A stretch of 64,000 nucleotides of DNA from Siphonodentalium dalli (Eukaryota; Mollusca; Scaphopoda; Gadilida; Siphonodentaliidae), in the NCBI GenBank assembly GCA_032622095.1, contig CP136069.1:183695122-183759121 (forward strand). Direction: 5' to 3'. The notes beneath the pieces were generated by a model that made no database searches, was not told where the DNA came from, and saw only the letters and a program-made list of their open reading frames with translations. The translations under genes were made by a program, and so were the position numbers. The number at the start of each line of letters is the position of its first letter. Within the stretch, counting starts at the first letter, position 1. Shown here piece after piece: positions 58,583-64,000 of the stretch.

Positions 58583-58708
58583 TAACTGTCTCACCAATCG
58601 ATATTTATAACTGTCTCACCAATCGATATTTATAACTGTCTCACCAATCGATATTTATAACTGTCTCACCAATCGATATTTATAACTGTCTCACCAATCG
58701 ATATTTAT
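58583..58708. repeat. Perfect 25-bp tandem repeat, five copies
   Basis: AACTGTCTCACCAATCGATA plus TTTAT repeats five times without a visible mismatch, implying recent expansion. Confidence 0.95.
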
Positions 58709-58826
58709 CATTCTGCTCTTGTATTGTCTGGTTTTATTTTCTGACTGTCGTCTACTTTTATTACCTGAACACCACTCCAAAATGAACAATAGACCGTTCC
58801 AATGCATATTTGTATACCTGCATGGG

Positions 58827-59200
58827 TTAAAGACATATTATGTACTTGTTCGGGTGCGTTAAACTGTTAAGTTAGTATTCATGCGCTGTGCCAACAGGAG
58901 CAATGTAGCATTCTACTACATCGTCGAAAATCTCAAGCAAATCGACTTTACCACTCCATAGAAAACATCATGTGAACTACGCTCAATTGTAAATATTTAC
59001 TTCCCGATTCGGGACGCAACTATCGGCGACAAAGTTACGAAAACGATTTCGCTATAGAGAGTCACTGAATTTCATTAATATATAATAATGACAGTGTGTG
59101 TTGTCAGTTTGGATTTAATATTTGTAAAAATAACTACTTTGAGCAATAATATCATCCATTTCTATATGATCCCCGACCGGAGTGTTTCACATCACTTTAA
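58827..59200 (+). repeat. R1 interspersed repeat, copy C
   Basis: TTAAAGACATATTATGTACT to GAGTGTTTCACATCACTTTAA with TTAA at both edges; the most complete plus-strand member of the family. Confidence 0.75.
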
Positions 59201-60600
59201 TCTATTTAGTGCAGAAGGGGTAACCTGGGTGTAAATGTACGCCCAGACCTATCATAAACTACATGAATAGATCATCGTGTACGGATCATAATGCTAGCTA
59301 GTATCGTATTAAATACGTCCCCTGTGGAACATCAAGAGTGGTGCATCATTAATAACGAAAATGAGGAATGAGTCTAGATGCGCTGGAGCCAAGGGCCATA
59401 ACTCCAGCTTTGGTAACCTATCAATAATCGATGACCATATATACTATAGTTCCAGACGGTATATTGGAATGAGAAGCGGGTTATTAAGGGGCAACAACTC
59501 ATGCTGGAATTTCACTTGGGAATTGATGTATCAATATCAAGAAAGGCTTCCATCTGGATGGTTCGCTTGATCAGGATCCCCAATCAAACCTTGATATAAG
59601 ATATATAGGAAGTCAGTGACCTTTTATGACCTCCATCGATTGGTATAATTGTACTCGCGGGGAAAATGGCATTAGAGTCTTTAACCCTCTCTACAATAAA
59701 TAGATTCTCCCAGTCAGTTAAAATGTGTACATCGGAATGGTCTATTATTCATGTTCAGGGATTTACAGGTAATATAAGCAGACGACAGATAAATACAAGT
59801 ACAGAAGGAATCCTATTTATTGACGATGGTCGTTTATTGAACTTATTATGTGGACATTTTCCTAAGGGATAATTACTCATCACTAATGCTTTAGTATATA
59901 GAGATGGTTACCGGTGTTAGGTTTCTCATGGTGCCGTTGACAGTAACTGTTGTGCCAAGACAACCACAGGGACATAACTTTCAACCCGGGAAGAAGATAG
60001 GAAATCTCTGTCAGAGGGGCGCTCGATTACCAAACATATCAGCGTCGCTGTTGACCACATCTAGATCGCAAGTACTGAGCACCAAATCGAATTAGCGAGC
60101 GTCCATGCAATAACATAGGGAAATGATTTGTGGAGTAAACAGAACACGGTCTTGAGGATTAGCAAGACCAGATGTATCGCCTAGAAAGCTACTGAAACCA
60201 GGAGAGTTAATAGGACCCATGGGGAGATGACGATAACTCAATTACCCTAAGTACGATGAACCGACGCGCCGTGAAAATACACATGGCCGTCATTAGCAGA
60301 CACTGGGTATTTTAGGAAGAAGCAAGCCAACATGAGAAGACAGTTCTAACCAGTTTCTATCTCACCAACACAAGCGATCATCACGAACCCTCGGACGCTT
60401 AGAAGAGCAGAGTGGAGCAATGGACGGAAATACAAGGTAAACATTATGCTCTTGTATTTCTAACAACGCCCCACTGATGCGCCGACGGAAGAAGAAGAGC
60501 AGACGACAGGAAGACGAACTCAACCGGAACTCAACCGAGTAGAAGACAAGCAGACACACACAACCTATGAAGACGGAAGAAGACTCTAAACCAAGCAGAC
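59201..60600. other. No gene recognised; may include the 5' LTR
   Basis: Upstream of the LTR element. 59,391 carries AAGGGCCATAACTCC, a phrase typical of mollusc repeats. 59,680-59,880 is a diverged copy of the TTTCTATACTGAATGG/GCAGACGACAGA family. 60,400-60,610 is purine-rich with repeated AAGCAGACGACAGGAAGA. The LTR start cannot be fixed because no second LTR is visible for comparison. Confidence 0.35.
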
Positions 60601-60651
60601 GACAGGAAGAGAAACCCAGATGCCGATGATTGAACATTATTGACTTTGTTA

Positions 60652-60743
60652 TATATAAATAATCAAACCGTTCTGATAGCCTTAAGAGTTATATGTACCC
60701 GTATTGGCACATATCTCTTAACTGGTGCCTTCGAGCCAGGATC
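60652..60743 (+). promoter_or_regulatory. Probable LTR end with TATA box and primer-binding site
   Basis: A TATATAAAT box is at 60,652-60,660. At 60,723-60,743 lies TGGTGCCTTCGAGCCAGGAT, which starts with the TGG expected opposite a tRNA CCA end and resembles, with two single-base insertions, the complement of a tRNA-Tyr 3' end. It lies 105 nt before the gag start, the usual place for a primer-binding site. A GTGAGT (60,823-60,828) between it and gag could serve as a splice donor. The LTR itself is not delimited. Confidence 0.5.
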
Positions 60744-60847
60744 TGAACGCTAATCACAGACACAACGTGAAGCCAGAAGAGGAACAGTGTGCACAGAAAC
60801 AGTGTGGGAAAATTCGCAAAACGTGAGTCTAATTGTTTATTATCATA

Positions 60848-61936
60848 ATGGCTACCCAACAACAACAATCAGCTGGTGTTCTCGCCCCATTAACAGAATC
60901 TATCAATTCTCAAATTGCTGCAATGGCCATGACTACGGTGACACAGGTAGTGACGTCATTTGACGGGGACCCCACGAAATACCACGGGTGGGTCAAGTCG
61001 ATAGAAAAATGCGCGATCCTAACCGGCGCTAACGAAGCAAAGAAGCCCTATATGGCATTCCAGAGCGCGACGGGCCCTGTATCAGATTTTTTACAAAGAT
61101 ATTTGGCCACGAATCCTAACGCCACGTGGCAAGACACAAAAACTGAATTATCTAGTCGATTTGCCGAGATAAATGACATTCAATTCGCCTTTTCGATGCT
61201 AAGAAAAATCAAGCAAAAACAAAACGAAAATTTACATGTGCTTGCCGAACGGATTTTGGAGATCGCGATTGTGGCATACCGAGAGCAGCCCGGCGGGATC
61301 AACGCGGTTGAAGGCCAACTCGTAGGGTTTTATATTGACGCTTTAAGAAGCGACAGTTTGAAAATGAAGTTGATCAGGGATGCGCCGAAGACACTAAAAT
61401 TGGCAGCCGACATCGCCATGCGGGAAATGGGGATCCGACGGGTATTCAACCTACGAACGGGCCGCGAAAATTACAACGAAAACGAACCGGAAGCAATGGA
61501 AATCGATAGTTTCAGAAACAAACGCGCGAGAACAACCTGCGATATTTGCGCAAGCGATAACCACACGACCCGTGAACACCGATCACGCCCGAGACAGGTG
61601 CATGTCGAAGCGGTGGTTAAACCACGAACAGTCGAATGTTGGACGTGTCAAGGTGATCATTTCGCTCGCGACTGCCCCTTTAAGACCGAAAACCGGAGGC
61701 ACGTATCTTGCTGGGTTTGCGAAGGTAACCACTTAGCTAGAAATTGCCCCTCCAAATCCGGAGGTTCGAAGCAAAATCAATGGAACGTGCCGGTAACGCC
61801 ACCTAGGGGAATCCGCCGAGATCAGCCGAACCGATCACGTGACATATCCCATGATACACCGCGACACAGCCGGAGATATCCGACATTAAACGAACCGCCA
61901 CGAATGATGACCCCGCCCACATATGCAAAAAACTAA
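60848..61936 (+). CDS. gag: Ty3/gypsy-like Gag polyprotein
   Basis: A 362-codon frame starting at ATG 60,848 in a good Kozak context (A at -3, G at +4); in-frame codons upstream lack ATG. Residues about 35-205 form the helical capsid-like part (FDGDPTKYHGWVKSIEK, WQDTKTELSSRFAEINDIQF). Three Cys/His clusters follow: CDICASDNHTTREH near residue 231, CWTCQGDHFARDC near 264 and CWVCEGNHLARNC near 288. The last two are CX2CX3HX4C knuckles, one residue shorter than the classical retroviral spacing, as in other invertebrate gypsy elements. Gag assembles the particle and binds element RNA. The frame is intact and ends GCA AAA AAC TAA, with a slippery heptamer just before the stop. Confidence 0.9.
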   Translation: MATQQQQSAGVLAPLTESINSQIAAMAMTTVTQVVTSFDGDPTKYHGWVKSIEKCAILTGANEAKKPYMAFQSATGPVSDFLQRYLATNPNATWQDTKTELSSRFAEINDIQFAFSMLRKIKQKQNENLHVLAERILEIAIVAYREQPGGINAVEGQLVGFYIDALRSDSLKMKLIRDAPKTLKLAADIAMREMGIRRVFNLRTGRENYNENEPEAMEIDSFRNKRARTTCDICASDNHTTREHRSRPRQVHVEAVVKPRTVECWTCQGDHFARDCPFKTENRRHVSCWVCEGNHLARNCPSKSGGSKQNQWNVPVTPPRGIRRDQPNRSRDISHDTPRHSRRYPTLNEPPRMMTPPTYAKN

Positions 61937-61969
61937 GGAATCCTCTCATTGAGGCCACAAATGGGAGGA
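61927..61969 (+). promoter_or_regulatory. -1 ribosomal frameshift signal
   Basis: A AAA AAC at 61,927-61,933 is aligned to the gag frame exactly as in the canonical X XXY YYZ slippery site, immediately before the UAA (61,934-61,936). After a 7-nt spacer, 61,941-61,947 can pair with 61,963-61,969 in a 7-bp stem (one G-U pair) around a 15-nt loop. The -1 frame is open from before this point through the protease. Spacing and structure fit programmed -1 frameshifting in retroelements; the stem is short and a pseudoknot is not obvious. Confidence 0.75.
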
Positions 61970-63495
61970 AATATAACATAAATATTGTAGGGAACCCCAG
62001 CTCCTGTTTAGTTAGAATAGGTAAAAATAAATATCGCTCATTAGTGGATAGTGGAGCGGAAGTATCATTGATTCACAAACGCGTCTATGACGCATTACAG
62101 TTCCGACCAAAACTAACTAGGGAACACATCAATCTTAGCTCCGTGAATGGGAAGTCACTGGGCGTACTTGGTAGCGTGGAACTAACCTTCAGAATGGCGA
62201 AACTAAAATTAACCCATCAATTTTATGTGGTGAATGATATGAACAGGAATATGATCTTAGGGAGGGATTGGTTGACCTCTCGGGGGGTCAGACTATATTA
62301 TGACCTGGGATGCCTCAAGATCAGTGACGTGTATATCCCCTTGGAAGCAGATGCGCATATCGCTTCCCTTCTGAGATTAACCAGCAAAGTTAGTTTAAAG
62401 CCCCGAACATCGACTTTATGTATGGGAAAATCAAAAAACTTAGCTTCTCTTCACAAGTCGACATTAATAGAGGTTGCCCAAATCAAGAAAGGTTACCTAG
62501 CATCAAAACCCGGTTTGGAGGTAAGGAATTCGATTTCGGAACTAGGTAAAAGACATCAAGTCCCATTGCTACTTGTGAACAACACTAATAAAACCGTTTA
62601 TCTACGGCGCGGCAGTGTAGTTGGAAAATCAGTCACGTATGGACGAAGACGCAATCGGGCTGGGAAAGGTTATTATCAAATAACATTACAGCAAGAGCCT
62701 AAATCCTTTATGATGGTACACAAACACGTGAAACAGGCGAAACGCCAACAAGCAGCGAAATTTAACAAAAAGGCCACAGACACCAAATTCGAGATTGGCG
62801 AGGCCGTCTATGTGAAGAATCATTTACGAAAAAGCAAACTTGAAAGCAAATGGAAACCCTACTTCCGCATAACCAAGCAAATAACGCCCGTTACTTTCGA
62901 GTTAAGGAATCAATTAACTGGGAAAGTCACACAATCCCATGCTGAACATATGCGCAAAGCCAACCTGGAATGGGAAATCCCCAAAACTGACAACAACAAG
63001 CGTGCTCAAACGTATGTTGTTCCCCCCGAAGACGAAGATAGCGACGTTCCTGCCCCTAACCCTGTGGGTGGGTCTTCTGGCGATGAAACAGAACCATTAC
63101 CAGATGATGTAATCGCTCGATATCGGAGACAATGTTCGGACTCCGATGACGAAGATGTCCCTTTAAGCGAGCTTAAGATGCGCTTACAGCGTAGAAAGAC
63201 GCGACTCGCGCGCTCAGAGCCGCTACAAAACCCTGACTCGTCCATGGACGAGAGACCAGAGCCGAGTGCCAAGGCACGACGCGCTCCAGCGCCTCGTCGA
63301 CACGGGCGCAAAGTAACAAAGATGTTTACGAGTGATGACAGCTCAGAGGATGAGTTAATGGAAGTGGCCGCCATTGAACAAAACCCTCGTGAGGCCCCAC
63401 GCAAGTGTAAGCAGCTCATGAATGGAGCGCTTAGTGACATAAGAACCAAGCAATCATTTAAAAACCTGTTGTACTCAATGGCAGCAGTGATGTAA
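61933..63495 (+). CDS. pol: Pol frame: protease joined to integrase C-terminal domain (core enzymes deleted)
   Basis: Entered by -1 frameshift from gag and open without interruption to TAA at 63,493. From 62,044: VDSGAEVSLIHK (aspartic protease active site) and NMILGRDWL (flap/second motif) by residue 77; a post-protease linker; then RRGSVVGKS at about residue 195. The next residues, VTYGRRRNR, already look like the end of an integrase core. KHVKQAKRQQAAKF and KWKPYFRITKQITPVTFELR follow, the GPY/F module of gypsy integrases with Gly replaced by Lys. The missing RT, RNase H and DDE core would normally fill about 3 kb at 62,630. A low-complexity acidic/basic tail (residues 312-483, SDSDDEDVPLSELKMRLQRR) ends the frame. 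It could not replicate alone; helper-dependent mobility or domestication are alternatives. Confidence 0.85.
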   Translation, partial: LRNPLIEATNGRKYNINIVGNPSSCLVRIGKNKYRSLVDSGAEVSLIHKRVYDALQFRPKLTREHINLSSVNGKSLGVLGSVELTFRMAKLKLTHQFYVVNDMNRNMILGRDWLTSRGVRLYYDLGCLKISDVYIPLEADAHIASLLRLTSKVSLKPRTSTLCMGKSKNLASLHKSTLIEVAQIKKGYLASKPGLEVRNSISELGKRHQVPLLLVNNTNKTVYLRRGSVVGKSVTYGRRRNRAGKGYYQITLQQEPKSFMMVHKHVKQAKRQQAAKFNKKATDTKFEIGEAVYVKNHLRKSKLESKWKPYFRITKQITPVTFELRNQLTGKVTQSHAEHMRKANLEWEIPKTDNNKRAQTYVVPPEDEDSDVPAPNPVGGSSGDETEPLPDDVIARYRRQCSDSDDEDVPLSELKMRLQRRKTRLARSEPLQNPDSSMDERPEPSAKARRAPAPRRHGRKVTKMFTSDDSSEDELMEVAAIEQNPREAPRKCKQLMNGALSDIRTKQSFKNLLYSMAAVM

Positions 63496-63890
63496 ATAAT
63501 AATGAAACGCCCGAACTATTTATCTGGATTTCATTTCGGAATGAATGAGACCCCACTTTTAACTGTCTTATTGATGACTGATGAGTCTAACCTGGCTTCG
63601 TAAATGTTGAAAATAGTTAGCCCGACGCCCCAGACCGAATCACGAATAAATAGTCATGTTCGGATCAATGACAGGTCGCGCGCCCCATGAAACCCGGCAC
63701 GTGCGCATGGCGATTTAATAAATAAAGCTTTGAACTTTACAATCACGCGCCGAGAGATAACGAGCACCGCGCCGACGTACACGCCGCCACCCGTAGGGTT
63801 ACTACGTTGAAGCGAATCCCGCGCAAATTAAACACGATCGAAAATATGCTCACGACTGACTTAGTGAACAAAAAAGTATTACCCCAATGA
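63496..63890 (+). other. Region downstream of pol, no LTR recognised
   Basis: Contains AATAAATAAAG (63,717-63,727), a possible poly(A) signal, and GC-rich stretches. No segment repeats the sequence preceding the primer-binding site, so a 3' LTR is not present before the window ends, or has been lost. Confidence 0.4.
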
Positions 63891-64000
63891 ATGGTAGAGA
63901 TGGCCATGGTAGTATTTTGCCCTAGTAACGTAGTTACAGTAGTAATTTTCATTATCTTGACCCACCGATTCTGGTGGAACTTTGTTAAACATCAGTTGCC
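63891..64000 (+). CDS. Start of a short hydrophobic frame, cut by the window end
   Basis: From ATG 63,891 the frame is open for 36 codons to the window edge. It begins MVEMAMVVFCPSNVVTVVIF, an N-terminal segment hydrophobic enough for a signal anchor. Its position after pol is where an envelope-like or accessory frame would lie in some gypsy elements, but the visible part is too short to identify and a chance frame is quite possible. Confidence 0.2.
   Translation, partial: MVEMAMVVFCPSNVVTVVIFIILTHRFWWNFVKHQL

Noticed and set aside
63574-63615. CTGATGAG followed later by GAAAA, resembling a hammerhead ribozyme core
   Set aside because: The sequence between lacks a stem II that pairs, and no flanking helices I or III were found.

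Overview
This window looks like animal nuclear DNA, AT-rich and crowded with repeats. Coding sequence occurs only as short spliced exons or inside transposable elements, and there are no bacterial-style operons. Motifs such as GGGCCATAACTC (59,393) and GGGACATAACT (49,764; 59,969) are, as far as I recall, frequent in bivalve and other mollusc repeats, so a mollusc or other lophotrochozoan is my best guess. That is an inference, not a demonstration.

Layout. 1-8.6 kb: a minisatellite, interspersed repeats, and a broken DIRS-type (tyrosine-recombinase) retrotransposon on the minus strand. Its gag-like part and N-terminal RT lie at 7.17-8.6 kb, its RT, RNase H and recombinase remnants at 3.4-5.1 kb, with about 2 kb of other repeats between. 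9.15-13.67 kb: a plus-strand set of phase-compatible exons for an unrecognised protein, ending in a PHD-finger-like exon. 14-31 kb: mostly repeats, including a 937-bp near-perfect foldback at 15,464-16,400 and a family of TTAA-flanked hairpin MITEs. 32.1-41.7 kb: the best host gene, an alpha-arrestin (arrestin domain-containing protein) on the minus strand, with five exons recovered, a long acidic Ser/Thr-rich tail and introns full of MITEs. 42-60 kb: more MITEs, foldbacks, tandem repeats and composite interspersed repeats, with no convincing gene. 60.7-63.5 kb: a Ty3/gypsy-like LTR element with intact gag, a canonical -1 frameshift heptamer just before the gag stop, and a pol frame joining the protease directly to the integrase C-terminal domain. 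Reverse transcriptase, RNase H and the integrase core are missing without loss of reading frame.

How the parts relate. Four unrelated-looking non-autonomous families (hairpin MITEs, the AAAGGTACTC family, the R1 family and the giant foldback) are all bounded by TTAA, the target of piggyBac-type transposases. No transposase is visible here. Several MITEs sit within about 10-30 nt of alpha-arrestin splice sites. The LTR element appears to be a deletion derivative that would need another element to supply RT and integrase. Its 3' LTR was not found before the window ends.
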